This document shows positions 49,520 through 54,330 of a DNA stretch of 64,000 bases, piece by piece; the stretch's first letter is position 1, and the number at the start of each line of letters is the position of its first letter. A model generated the notes under the pieces. It did no database searches and had not been told where the DNA came from. It was given only the letters and a program-made list of their open reading frames with translations. The stretch covers positions 17,382,931 to 17,446,930 of the forward strand of contig NC_092864.1 of the NCBI RefSeq assembly GCF_032062135.1, written 5' to 3'. The translations under genes and the position numbers were made by a program. This DNA comes from Pyxicephalus adspersus. Taxonomy: Eukaryota > Chordata > Amphibia > Anura > Pyxicephalidae.

Positions 49520-50325
49520 ATAAAACCTAACCAAAAATTAATTACGAAATAGAAAAATATGAAAAACACACAGTGCACCCCAAATCTTTAAAAGGTGGGG
49601 CGTCTGAGCATTTCCTCTGGACAAGTTTCTTCCCGAAAGTAATAGAAAAAAAAAATCCACAATTTGCAATAAAATAAAATGTATTCTTTTGTGCTTCAAT
49701 AATGCCTGCTATAATTTGGGGATCAGAATCCTTACCTAGATCAATTTTAAGCGCAGCGAATTTTAAAAATCACCTAAAATTTTAAGTGTGAATTCTTTTT
49801 AGGGCGAGGCCCCCAAAACCTGCAGAAACAAAGTAAAACGTTCTTGCGTTTCAAGAATGCCATGAGGATAATTTGGCACGGAGATCGCAATCCTTTCCTG
49901 CAAGTGAAATTATGTAAACATTGGGCAAAGATTTGCAAAATGGTGCAAAACAAAAAAAAATTTAAGTTTATAGGGCGGTGGGGTGTCCGAGGTGAACCCC
50001 TTAGTTAGAGAGGGGTACGGGCACTTGGTGTACCTTTGTTTTTGGCAGTGGCGGCGGTGGCTCTTCCGTTGCTGCAGGAGTCTCTCCTTTGCCGCTTGCT
50101 GTGCGGCCTGACGCTGGACCTCAGGAAATGATGCTGGTCCTGTTGGCTTTTGGGGGTCAGGACCTCCTTGGCCTGCTGGTGGGGGGTCTCGGGGATGAGC
50201 GGGTCTCCCCCTTTTTGGCCTGGTTCTTCCACTTCTCCTGCAGCTTCTTCCTCCTCCTCAGCTTCTGGGGCTCTCTTATTTGGCTTCTTCAACCTTTCCT
50301 CCCCACTCTTCAGCTTCACTGTCAT
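19098..50325 (-). CDS. cramp1: cramp1 (cramped chromatin regulator homolog 1), complete coding region in 20 exons
   Basis: Joined coding exons (minus strand): 50325-50034, 34951-34761, 34559-34406, 34211-34128, 33701-33653, 32793-32699, 32098-31975, 31262-31181, 30166-29177, 28216-28039, 27214-27033, 26261-26193, 25278-25197, 24200-24093, 23382-23198, 23070-23014, 21576-21348, 20599-20441, 20351-20206, 19265-19098. Every junction is GT-AG and in phase, giving about 1207 residues plus stop (the human protein is about 1269). The order is an acidic N-terminus, a QDQHHFLRSSVRP box, a SANT/Myb-like domain (about residues 139-210), a conserved basic/helical region to about residue 360, a long Ser/Pro-rich middle, and conserved C-terminal blocks ending ENSIDYISRFNDLAQELS near the stop. 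CRAMP1 is a nuclear chromatin protein related to Drosophila Cramped, which is linked to Polycomb function and histone (including linker histone) gene expression. The gene is head to head with ift140. Confidence 0.96.
19509..19915. repeat. 36-bp minisatellite in the last cramp1 intron
   Basis: Tandem units of about 36 bases contain CCTTCCCCAGCCCTAGCTAT and CCCCCTAGGCGTAAG. About ten are visible, broken by an assembly gap at 19720-19780, so the true copy number is unknown. The unit length is divisible by three and carries no stop in one frame, so it mimics a repetitive protein, but it lies in the intron between exons 19 and 20. Confidence 0.95.
19720..19780. other. Assembly gap inside minisatellite
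   Basis: A run of 61 N inside the tandem array, most likely a collapsed or unresolved repeat of unknown true size. Confidence 0.98.
20206..20351 (-). CDS. cramp1: cramp1 coding exon 19
   Basis: Residues 1104-1152, FISPDKSKK, then SGTSLLGPSLLDGSSRDSFV and SRSLSDVVE. Acceptor TCGCACAG, donor GAG|GTTTGT. Confidence 0.94.
20441..20599 (-). CDS. cramp1: cramp1 coding exon 18 (159-bp in-frame exon)
   Basis: Residues 1051-1103, GEAVPLSPAKLGENSKSLPS then PSSSPQQNWIASPSHDPQWY and a Ser-rich end. The length is divisible by three. A (TG)25(TA)9 tract lies about 37 bases upstream of its acceptor on the transcript. Confidence 0.95.
20636..20704. repeat. (TA)n(CA)25 microsatellite next to cramp1 exon 18 acceptor
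   Basis: About nine TA repeats are followed by 25 uninterrupted AC repeats on the plus strand. On the cramp1 transcript this reads (UG)25 then (UA)9, ending about 37 bases before the exon 18 acceptor. Confidence 0.97.
21348..21576 (-). CDS. cramp1: cramp1 coding exon 17
   Basis: Residues 975-1050. It includes LSPPNVSALLDISLPGPP and LSQGEPATHISDSIIEIAIS, among the most conserved blocks of the C-terminal half. Acceptor TTTTTTCAG, donor TATG|GTAAGT. Confidence 0.95.
22620..22954. mobile_element. GTGTGTACG-family inverted-repeat element with two strong hairpins
   Basis: The outer ends TAAAGCTACGTACACAC and the complement of TAAAGCTGCGTACACAC pair. Inside, 22629-22658 pairs with 22675-22701 (27-bp arms with a 3-base bulge), and 22841-22857 pairs perfectly with 22860-22876 (17-bp arms, 2-base spacer). 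It is CpG-rich in an AT-rich intron and has no coding capacity. Confidence 0.85.
23014..23070 (-). CDS. cramp1: cramp1 coding exon 16 (57-bp in-frame exon)
   Basis: Residues 956-974, VPFIALSTPAVQESTQPFQ. Symmetrical phase 0-0, so skipping would keep the frame. A hairpin-forming inverted-repeat element (22620-22954) starts only about 60 bases downstream of its donor. Confidence 0.88.
23198..23382 (-). CDS. cramp1: cramp1 coding exon 15
   Basis: Residues 894-955, SAIDLAAKSAGIIPGTSLPV then LETDGLVGIGPLPSDALTGAV. Hydrophobic and Gly-rich, matching the mammalian AIDLAATSAGI block. Donor GAG|GTAAGC. Confidence 0.94.
23825..24030 (+). mobile_element. Internally deleted Tc1/mariner remnant
   Basis: It starts with the terminal repeat CACTGGCCACTTTATTAGGT typical of a vertebrate Tc1/mariner family. 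It continues about 120 bases into the 5' region (GTTCAAC, AATCAGCCATTC, GCAGCTCAATGCATT). It then jumps to sequence resembling the distal transposase region (ACAGCCTACAGTAGTACTGT through ACCCATCTTCTGTGGG). The coding frame is destroyed. It sits about 60 bases past the exon 14 donor. Confidence 0.75.
24093..24200 (-). CDS. cramp1: cramp1 coding exon 14
   Basis: Residues 858-893, GRGSFRPIHSTIGKAVSQPI then VPKGL and a short Ser-rich end. Acceptor TGCTTGCAG, donor CTA|GTGAGT. Confidence 0.94.
25197..25278 (-). CDS. cramp1: cramp1 coding exon 13
   Basis: Residues 831-857, RTLLPRPSGSS then VCSFSILSNSTVA. No ORF call marks this 82-bp exon. It was found because exon 12 ends in phase 0 while exon 14 needs one leading base, which this exon supplies. 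Acceptor CTTCCACAG, donor GCAG|GTGATT. Confidence 0.92.
26193..26261 (-). CDS. cramp1: cramp1 coding exon 12
   Basis: Residues 808-830, SDFFLPKPKKQRSRHLRKPL VVQ. A short basic motif, nearly identical in mammals. Acceptor ATCCTTCAG, donor CAA|GTAAGA. Confidence 0.94.
27033..27214 (-). CDS. cramp1: cramp1 coding exon 11
   Basis: Residues 747-807, FRNLSRPLVFGGPLGSVTTS, then DGAVFAVPTMLPPNSRH and a segment ending QHLDTIS. Donor AGT|GTGAGT. Found by reading on the minus strand. Mammalian proteins carry two more residues at the following junction. Confidence 0.92.
28039..28216 (-). CDS. cramp1: cramp1 coding exon 10
   Basis: Residues 688-746. A Ser/Thr/Gln-rich start leads to EQTLTPPGKVITLLSRNP, which matches the mammalian TPPGKVVTVSSR block. 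It ends in a split Gly codon at donor CAG|GTAGGG. Confidence 0.93.
29177..30166 (-). CDS. cramp1: cramp1 coding exon 9 (990-bp central exon)
   Basis: Residues 358-687, the largest exon. The acceptor TTCTTCAG is followed by RKSLEDPQL. It holds LPGVARVVHSK-like and TVHWQ blocks, LLPPAQILGIQTGQGT, a low-complexity Ser/Pro/Asn region, PFPRYLKSCQDLIVPEGSPS, and a distal block LTEQLRQAGWNQRTSENLTL with LAEVYLMLGKPGKLQLEYEW. Donor ACT|GTAAGT. The open frame runs on 51 codons into the intron. Confidence 0.95.
30508..30903. mobile_element. hAT-like non-autonomous element with 8-bp target duplication, copy B
   Basis: It starts CAGTGGTCGCCAACC and ends in the complementary form GTTGGCAACCACTA, flanked by a perfect duplication CTCTAATG at 30500-30507 and 30904-30911. 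The body (GTGGGCAGG, GCATGTGCGGGGAGCCATG, GTGTCACTCAAAGGGGAAG) matches copy A at 11959-12274 in the opposite orientation. It contains an assembly gap. Confidence 0.88.
30705..30761. other. Assembly gap inside hAT-like element
   Basis: A run of 57 N within the element at 30508-30903, next to GC-rich, G-run-rich sequence that is hard to assemble. Confidence 0.98.
31181..31262 (-). CDS. cramp1: cramp1 coding exon 8
   Basis: Residues 330-357, MIVELHRKVSSLIEFLKQKW then ALQEVRV, a probable amphipathic helix. The conserved VRV/RK junction is restored only if the weak donor GTT|GTATCC is used. An alternative donor three bases earlier would lose one Val. Confidence 0.9.
31480..31700. repeat. Unclassified dispersed repeat, copy 1
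   Basis: It shares ordered blocks with 54110-54330: CTGATTGTG/CTGATCGCA, GTGAGAAAGCTAAGCTG/GTGAGAAAAAGCTGAGCTG, TTCCTTGCGTGTG/TTCCCTTGTGTGTG, GGATGGATGAA and CATGCCTGCACTCCAACA. No terminal repeats were recognised. It is probably an old transposon fragment. Confidence 0.5.
31975..32098 (-). CDS. cramp1: cramp1 coding exon 7
   Basis: Residues 289-329, GLSDEEDQKPVRLPLKVPIE then LQPRNNQAWARVQSLAQNPRL, almost unchanged from mammals. Donor CAG|GTAAAG splits an Arg codon. Confidence 0.95.
32699..32793 (-). CDS. cramp1: cramp1 coding exon 6
   Basis: Residues 257-288, ATTVRYKGRNLRIKAPMCRA then LKKLCDPEGKT. A basic conserved segment after the SANT domain. Donor ACAG|GTAATG. Confidence 0.95.
33653..33701 (-). 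CDS. cramp1: cramp1 coding exon 5 (49-bp microexon-like)
   Basis: Residues 241-256, CMDDKNAVKLNELIQL. Acceptor TTTGTAG, donor GG|GTGGGT. It is too short for ORF scanning and was found by reading for family sequence. Both flanking phases fit. Confidence 0.93.
34128..34211 (-). CDS. cramp1: cramp1 coding exon 4
   Basis: Residues 213-240, including GLKKSSQELYGLICYGELRK, nearly identical to the mammalian protein. It ends in a split Cys codon at donor T|GTAAGT. Confidence 0.95.
34406..34559 (-). CDS. cramp1: cramp1 coding exon 3 (SANT domain core)
   Basis: Residues 162-212. It holds HGKDFEAIQNNIALKYKKK and VRHFYYRTWHKISKYI, the second and third helices of the SANT-like domain. The FYYRTW block is typical of Cramped-family proteins. 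It ends in a split Val codon. Confidence 0.96.
34761..34951 (-). CDS. cramp1: cramp1 coding exon 2 (start of SANT domain)
   Basis: Residues 98-161. A Ser/Thr-rich linker leads into KVRSQWESWSTEDKNTFFEA, the first helix of the SANT/Myb-like domain with its conserved Trp residues. The donor is GAA|GTAAGT, phase 0. Confidence 0.95.
36683..36840. mobile_element. CAGTGTTCTCCCC-family element, copy 2
   Basis: It has the family body (CCCAGCCCCTTTTAGCTGGG, GGTGGCTACTGAAAAGTTGG) and an intact right end AACACTG. The left terminus is mutated to CATTGATCTCCCC. Confidence 0.7.
37422..37590. mobile_element. CAGTGTTCTCCCC-family element, copy 3
   Basis: It starts CAGTGTTCACCGTAGGCCC and ends CCTGGGTTGAACACTG, so both inverted termini are recognisable. 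It is a full-length non-coding copy of about 169 bp. Confidence 0.78.
38945..39088. mobile_element. CAGTGTTCTCCCC-family element, copy 4 (reversed)
   Basis: Reversed relative to copies 1-3. It starts CAGTGCCCAACCCAGGC and ends GGCCTGGGGAGAACACT. The body includes TATTGTGACCCAACT and CCGAAAAGTGCCCGGTGGTG. Confidence 0.75.
39722..39839. mobile_element. CAGTGTTCTCCCC-family element, copy 5 (reversed, shortened)
   Basis: It starts GAGTGTTCTCCCCAGGGAAG and ends GGTTGGGGAGAATACTG, with a shortened interior that keeps AACTTTTCAGCAACCACT and GTGCTGGGTGGTGTGCCCAG. Confidence 0.7.
40106..40406. mobile_element. GTGTGTACG-family inverted-repeat element, copy in intron 1
   Basis: The left end TAGGCTACGTACACACG pairs with the right end CGTGTGTACGCAGCCTTAG. 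The interior shares the family's CCCCTCTCCATAGAGCAGAA and GCTGTATGTACGGCAC blocks. Non-coding. Confidence 0.78.
40782..41093. mobile_element. GTGTGTACG-family inverted-repeat element, reversed neighbour copy
   Basis: It starts CTAAGGCTGCATACACATGT and ends GGCGTGTGTAACGTAGCCTT. It runs opposite to the copy 380 bases to the left. The CpG-rich interior carries CATGAACGAGCGC and TCGTTCGTCGTCCATGGATC. Confidence 0.78.
41690..42325 (-). mobile_element. L2-type LINE 3' end interrupted by two later insertions
   Basis: The minus strand carries the L2 RT-terminal remnant and 3' UTR (TTGTAAGCTCTTCTGGGCAG). A CAGTGTT-family element (41738-41894) splits the 3' UTR, and a second L2 tail (about 42127-42207, with its own TTATTA repeat and GCGTAATATGTTGGCGCTAT box) splits the coding remnant. 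Confidence 0.8.
41738..41894. mobile_element. CAGTGTTCTCCCC-family element, copy 6, nested in L2
   Basis: It starts CAGTGTTAAACCC and ends GGCTGGGGAGAACACTG, inserted inside an L2 3' UTR whose two halves are recognisable on each side. A clear target duplication is not visible, perhaps because of decay. Confidence 0.78.
44830..44870. repeat. (TA)n microsatellite
   Basis: About 20 uninterrupted TA repeats. Confidence 0.97.
45241..45266. repeat. (CA)n microsatellite
   Basis: About 12 CA repeats within a C/A-rich stretch. Confidence 0.95.
45531..46110. repeat. Degenerate purine-rich tandem repeat
   Basis: A loose repeat of roughly 50-60 bases recurs about ten times, with core GGCAGTATATGCAGGA, often followed by GAGAATA and CCAGGGTATA or ATAACCAGTAT. 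Divergence between units is high. The plus strand is purine-rich, which leaves several long but meaningless frames open on the minus strand. Confidence 0.75.
46635..46868 (+). mobile_element. L2-type LINE 3' end
   Basis: It carries ACTTGCCTACCCTTCTTCTG and AAAACCCTCACTACTTCC, then TTGTAAGCTCTTTGGGGCAG and the terminal GCGTAATATGTTGGCTTTAT box. The element is 5' truncated. Confidence 0.82.
47191..47400. mobile_element. Decayed GTGTGTACG-family element
   Basis: The family landmarks CCCCGTACATATATCCAATG, TTGTACACACAGCACC, TTCTATTCTATAGGAAGAAG and TCCGTCGTTCCTGATCGG are in the right order, but the termini are eroded. Confidence 0.5.
47505..47557. repeat. Compound CA/TACA/TA microsatellite
   Basis: Short (CA)n, (TACA)n and (TA)n tracts adjoin. 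Confidence 0.9.
48385..48551 (+). mobile_element. L2-type LINE 3' end in duplication unit 1
   Basis: It carries TTGTAAGCTCTTCAGGGCAG, the GCGTAATATGTTGGTGCTAT box and a (TAA)n tail. Confidence 0.82.
49011..49206 (+). mobile_element. L2-type LINE 3' end in duplication unit 2
   Basis: It carries TTGTAAGCTCTTCGGGGCAG, TCCTCTCCTCCTGTGTCACT, the GCGTAATATGTTGGCGGTAT box and a (TAA)n tail. This is one of the best-preserved 3' ends in the window. Confidence 0.85.
49221..49517. repeat. Near-identical 150-bp tandem duplication ending in poly-A
   Basis: Sequence from 49221 repeats from 49371 at an exact offset of 150, with almost no differences until the final stretch. Each unit ends in a long A run (49338-49375 and 49481-49517, about 38 and 37 A). 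The high identity implies a very recent duplication or an assembly artefact. Confidence 0.92.
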
Positions 50326-50326
50326 C
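50034..50326 (-). CDS. cramp1: cramp1 coding exon 1 (start codon exon)
   Basis: The acceptor TTTTTGCAG is followed by a single base and then the ATG (50325-50323), so the 5' UTR must come from an upstream exon. It encodes residues 1-97: MTVKLKSGEERLKKPNKRAP, a Glu-rich stretch, and the family box QDQHHFLRSSVRPHSKRQRR. The donor is AAAG|GTACAC. The ORF reads on past the donor to 50005, but the family sequence and phase require the splice. Confidence 0.95.
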
Positions 50327-50489
50327 CTGCAAAAAAAGACAAAAAATGGGTAAAAGGGTTTACCCCATGGCTGCAGAATCTTATTGGGGGGAGGCAGGGT
50401 TCTCTATAACCCCCCCACAAAAGCCTAAATTCCTATAAGAAATGATAAAATAAAGTTCTGGACAGAGACAGAGAAAAGAGATCCTGAAC

Positions 50490-51110
50490 AACATGGCCGC
50501 CATTGTTAGTGACAAATCCTCTTCCACTGTCCCGACTCTACAGACCGGCCTGAGCTCCGGGTGTGCTGCCGGGGACGGCTGTGCCTGGCTGCCCGGGGAG
50601 CGGAGGGGTCCCGGGAGGGGACGGCAGGCTCGGTGTGGAGGGGTCGGTGGAGGCGGCAGACCGGGGTTGGTTTTGTTGTCTCTGTGGCTCAGCACAACCC
50701 GACATGATGATCAGGCGAGCACAGCCGCCTCTCCGCTCTCAGCCTGCTCAGAGCTCTCTAAAAGTGTTTCATGCCGGCCGATCCCTACCCATTCCTCCGT
50801 CCCCGGCACCCCTGGGGGGTCTTCTCCGTCCTCACCATGGATCCGTGCCTTCCCGAGCCTCGGTGTGCCCGGGATCGCTCATGTTATCGGAGGAGGGAGC
50901 AGCCCAGCTCTGCGCCCTCGTCTCCTCTGCGTGTCTTTCTCACTCGCTTCCCACTAAATGCACTCTGCTCGCAAGCCAGGCGCGGGGAGCCGCCTTTACC
51001 GGCCTATAACTCGCGATCGCCGGCACCTACCGGCTCCAGACCGGGTGCAAACGAAAGCTCAGACTCTGCCCTTTTTAACGACGGGTCTCGCTCATCAATC
51101 GACTATTGAT
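50490..51110. promoter_or_regulatory. Internal CpG island upstream of cramp1 first coding exon
   Basis: The sequence is GC- and CpG-rich, unlike the AT-rich flanks. On the minus strand a strong donor CCATG|GTGAGG at 50836/50835 faces the acceptor of the first coding exon at 50327, so this can be an alternative cramp1 promoter and leader. The open frames on both strands here have no family match and look like GC-driven artefacts. Confidence 0.6.
50836..51060 (-). other. cramp1: Candidate proximal non-coding leader exon of cramp1
   Basis: It ends at the donor CCATG|GTGAGG and would splice across a 509-bp intron to 50326. The 5' boundary is a guess, set by the edge of the CpG island. Confidence 0.35.
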
Positions 51111-51426
51111 ATTTTAAACAGCGAGCTGCCAAACTGGGTTCACCCGCGGGGTGTTGTTTGTCTGGAGCTGAACTTTGCTTTGCTACGTCATCAGCTTTTT
51201 GCAGCAATTAATGTTTTGGGGTTTAAGATATTAAGATCCCCCACCCCAAAAAATTTGGAAGACAAAGATAGGGGGGGACCCAGCAGACATAACCAGCTTT
51301 TAGGGGGTTTTACACAAACTGGTTTTGCAGCAAGCAAGTTTACAATGAGCACAAAGCAAAACAGAAGCAACACCAACAACTCCATTTTGAAAAATGCCTG
51401 ACAATATCAAATCAGTGGAATCACAC

Positions 51427-51570
51427 ATAGATCAGATCCATGGGTCAAACAAGAATCAAAATCCATGGGTCAAACTAGAATCAGATATATCACTTTAACA
51501 GGAATGAAATCCATGGATTAAACAGAAATGAGATCCATGGATCAAATAGCAATCAGATCCAGCCAGACAG
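51427..51570. repeat. Imperfect 26-28-bp tandem repeat
   Basis: About five units built on ATCAGATCCATGGGTCAAAC, spaced roughly 26-28 bases apart, in the leader intron of cramp1. Confidence 0.75.
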
Positions 51571-52394
51571 CACATTCTATGAGTTCACTAAACAATAACA
51601 AAGAATGATGCAATGTAAACAAATCATCGTTTTTAGAAACATTGTCACAATAAGAGGGGCAATGGGAAATAGAGTTATACACAACCAGAATGGAGGTCAG
51701 CTGTATATATGCATGAAATTAAAACACAAAGAAATTTTGACCAGATATTTGTATCTATAGGTGTAGCCTCTGTTGTACCATCAACACATGAGCCAGGGAT
51801 GCATTGCTGAATATTATTACCTATTATTAAGAAATGTTTTGTATGATCAGCAGAGGTCATCTGTGACATTTCAAGAGGAAAAGGAAAGACCTGCTTCCTG
51901 TTATTGATCACCAAGGCAAGCAATCTATTGATTATTGATGTATTCCCCCAGGCACAGCATTAACATGGCATCCTTTGCATACAGAGAGACTTTTCATGAC
52001 ATGAATGGGACAGATATGGATGTCTATCAGACAACAGCTGCAGTAAGCCATCATTCCCCAGCACCTGTTTTGTTTTTTGGTGGGGTGGGGGTTAGGGGTA
52101 TTCTGCCTTGCACATTTACACACTGATTGGAGGAATTTAAACCAATATCACCCCTTCCCATTTAATCTCCAGGGACTATTTGGTTAGTAAACAACTGCTG
52201 AGATGTAGAGAGCAGCATGGTCACCATGGCATGGCACTGATCACATAGAACAGGTTGTGTCTGATCACCAGGACATGAAGGTGTGATGGAGGCATTTGTC
52301 ACACTGACAGCTATAATGACAATATAGATTTCCTGGAGTGGGGCATCAATGGCTTGTGTTCATTCATCACATGACAGGTCCCCTTTGGTGAACA
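51571..52394. other. cramp1 leader intron, unremarkable part
   Basis: AT-rich DNA with no exon, repeat or regulatory site that I can support. Confidence 0.4.
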
Positions 52395-52413
52395 GCATGC
52401 TGGGAGTTGTAGT
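52395..52413 (-). promoter_or_regulatory. ZNF143-type site (SBS2 motif)
   Basis: On the minus strand it reads ACTACAACTCCCAGCATGC, a full match to the long ZNF143 (Staf) motif common at CpG promoters. It lies 76 bases inside the leader intron from the candidate cramp1 exon donor. A weaker half-copy (AGAGTTGTAGT) follows at 52427-52437. Confidence 0.6.
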
Positions 52414-52490
52414 GCCACAAGTGCTGAGAGTTGTAGTTCTACAGATACTAAGACATGCCAATGTTATGAGCTGGGGAGGACAGGTCTTAC

Positions 52491-52900
52491 CTGCAGCATT
52501 CAGGATGATTGAAGGGCCTGCTGCAGCTTCCCCCCTACTCTGCAGGAGCAGAGATGACAGCCCGGGCCCTCAGGCCTATGCGGGTATTCCCTGGTGCACT
52601 CCAGCGAACATCTAAGGAACAATAATCCCAATAAGATCCAATAGGGCCCGGCCCAAAGCTCCTTTACAGCCAGTTCCGACCTTCCTCTAGCTAGACCGCG
52701 TCCGCATCTGACAACAACCCGCGCCAAGCCAACCTGCCAAAACAAGCCTCGCCCCTCGCAACCCAAACAAACGCACCGATTGGTCTAATGAGCAAGAAAG
52801 GCGGCGCTTGTGGTAGACTCGCCAATCACAACGCGCAACGCCAGAGCAGCGCTGAGAGTCATGGGCACGGAGGGAGGAGTGGAGTGATGTCAATGGACAG
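52491..52900 (-). other. cramp1: Candidate distal non-coding leader exon of cramp1 and core promoter
   Basis: It ends at a near-perfect donor CTGCAG|GTAAGA (52491/52490) and extends upstream into CpG-rich sequence with CCAAT boxes (near 52777 and 52833), back to back with ift140. This matches the mammalian arrangement in which CRAMP1 and IFT140 start within a few hundred bases of each other. The transcription start is not determined, so the right boundary is approximate. Confidence 0.5.
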
Positions 52901-53369
52901 AGGACAAGCGCACTGATTGGCTGGAGAGGTTATCCAGTGGAAAACCTGGTTTCAAAACCGAACACGTCCAACTTCCCTCCCTCTGAATTCTACTAGCTGT
53001 GGAAGATTTGATTGACGCGGATAGGCGTGCCGGAAACTGTATAATTTAAACAGCGACAGGCTGCGCTTTGTTGTTAGTTTTAACAATTAAAAAAAAATAA
53101 AAGTATTGGAGATTTCAATAGAATGCTGATTTGTATCTCCCACATAATTACGCTGCAAATGCTCTTAGTCTAGGTCACAACAAGTCATAACCCCCTCCTT
53201 TTTTTTTTTTTCTTTACTCCGGAAATATACGAACGGTGTTCGGGATGTTCCGGAACTCTTCGGCTTTTACTCGGCGTTCTATTTTCGGAAGCGCTCGTTT
53301 GTTTCAGGTCAGCGCACTGCCAATAGGGGACTAGGATTGGTGCTTTCGGCTCACGTGCCTGTCCGTCCC

Positions 53370-53383
53370 GTTGTCAGGGTAAC
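53370..53383 (+). promoter_or_regulatory. ift140: RFX X-box in the ift140 promoter
   Basis: GTTGTCAGGGTAAC fits the ciliary X-box consensus RYYNYY-N(1-3)-RRNRAC at every position, with a 2-base spacer. It lies about 50 bases upstream of the ift140 leader-exon donor. RFX factors are established drivers of intraflagellar-transport genes. Confidence 0.78.
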
Positions 53384-53433
53384 GGGAAGCGAAGCGGCCT
53401 GGAAGAAGAGTAGAAGCCTTACGGACCGGCGGG
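53384..53433 (+). other. ift140: ift140 non-coding leader exon (3' part)
   Basis: It ends at the donor GGCGGG|GTAAGG (53433/53434) and would join the acceptor at 55577, fourteen bases before the ATG. The 5' end is unknown and is placed just after the X-box by inference. Confidence 0.6.
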
Positions 53434-53793
53434 GTAAGGTGGTGTTATGGGGGGACTGGGAGACCAGGAAAGATGTGTATGAACCAGATACAAGCTTTTG
53501 GTAATATGGCGTATTACGTTACCCTAAAGCAATACCAGACTGTGTGTGGTCCTTTATGGAATGGCTGTCTGTGTTATATATCATTAGCTAATACTTTGAA
53601 TGGTAATTGTAAATTATTTTCTCATTGTGCAAATCAGATTTTATGAAACCACAAATAATCAGAGTTCCATGGTGAACAGCCACAATATAAGTGAAAAAAG
53701 GAGAACACAGCGGGGAGCCGCTCGCTTGTTCTCCCCCCTCCATAGAACAGAATGGGCACTGTGTGTACGCAGCCTAAGCGTATGGTTTATGGG

Positions 53794-53812
53794 ACTGCAA
53801 CTCCCAGCATAC
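53794..53812 (+). promoter_or_regulatory. Imperfect ZNF143-like motif
   Basis: ACTGCAACTCCCAGCATAC differs at two positions from the motif at 52395-52413. It directly follows a transposon fragment, so it may be carried by a repeat. Confidence 0.35.
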
Positions 53813-54109
53813 TCAACTACTATGCACTCCCAATGGATGCAGAGATGAAGTTTGGGGCCATATTCTCTTAGATGCCAAGTGTTGGGTCTCTCAAAGCACC
53901 AGATATGACTTATCCAAGAATCTAAATATTACATTGTAAAGCCAAAATGGACCTTTAGTTGGAATTGACTAAATGCTTTATAACAGGATATGTTTTAAAC
54001 CTTACAGTTTGTTAGAGCTCTGCAGAGAAACCACTGCTTCCTGGGATCAAGGGATCCCGCAGGGGAACAGGTTTTCTAGTACTAAAGGATCAGGCTATGT
54101 TCCTGCAAT

Positions 54110-54330
54110 AACCCATCTTCCCTGTCTGATCGCACGGGGAAGTGAGAAAAAGCTGAGCTGTACATGCGCAGCTTCAAAGGCCATGGAAACGCGCCAATCC
54201 TGGCTTCCCTTGTGTGTGCCACGGATGGATGAAAGGAGTTGCATCATCCCGGCGTGGCCAATACAGATGGCAGAAGATCCAAACTGGGAAGAAGAAAGGA
54301 AGATGGCTGAGCCCTGTGATGGAACGTGGA
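54110..54330. repeat. Unclassified dispersed repeat, copy 2
   Basis: Shares ordered blocks with 31480-31700, including the GTGAGAAA-AGCTGAGCTG block and GGATGGATGAA. CpG and GC content are above the surroundings. Confidence 0.5.

Larger units (their letters stand above)
48297..49960. repeat. Tandem segmental duplication carrying L2 ends
   Basis: Ordered anchors repeat: AATTTGATTTAAGGAACCGA-type sequence at about 48330 and 48925, an L2 3' end at 48385 and 49011, CACAGTGCACCCCAAA at about 48690 and 49569, CTGGACAAGTTT at 48734 and 49618, and ATCAGAATCCTTA at 48846 and 49725. A partial third unit (GATAATTTGGCACGGAGATC) lies near 49870. The second unit is itself expanded by a 150-bp duplication. 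Confidence 0.8.
34952..50033. other. cramp1: cramp1 intron 1 of the coding region (15 kb), contents
   Basis: No exon could be supported. It holds five copies of the CAGTGTT family, two of the GTGTGTACG family, L2 fragments, a degenerate minisatellite, microsatellites and a nested tandem duplication. Between these (for example 34960-36650, 42330-44820 and 46870-47500) the sequence is AT-rich with nothing I can name, apart from possible weak inverted-repeat remnants near 37717-38015 and 43700-43990. Confidence 0.5.
52560..53433. promoter_or_regulatory. Bidirectional CpG promoter between cramp1 and ift140
   Basis: A CpG-enriched interval lies between the two divergent leader exons. It carries several CCAAT/ATTGG boxes (near 52777, 52833, 52915, 53322 and 53335), an E-box TCACGTG at 53351-53357 and an X-box at 53370-53383. 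There is no TATA box in a convincing position. Confidence 0.75.

Noticed and set aside
48937..49578. 213-codon minus-strand frame rich in Phe and Tyr
   Set aside because: It is produced by poly-A runs, an L2 tail and the 150-bp tandem duplication; the Phe runs are translated homopolymers.
50493..51401. Several long plus-strand frames (147-154 codons)
   Set aside because: They overlap each other in different frames within a CpG island; no domain or splice support.
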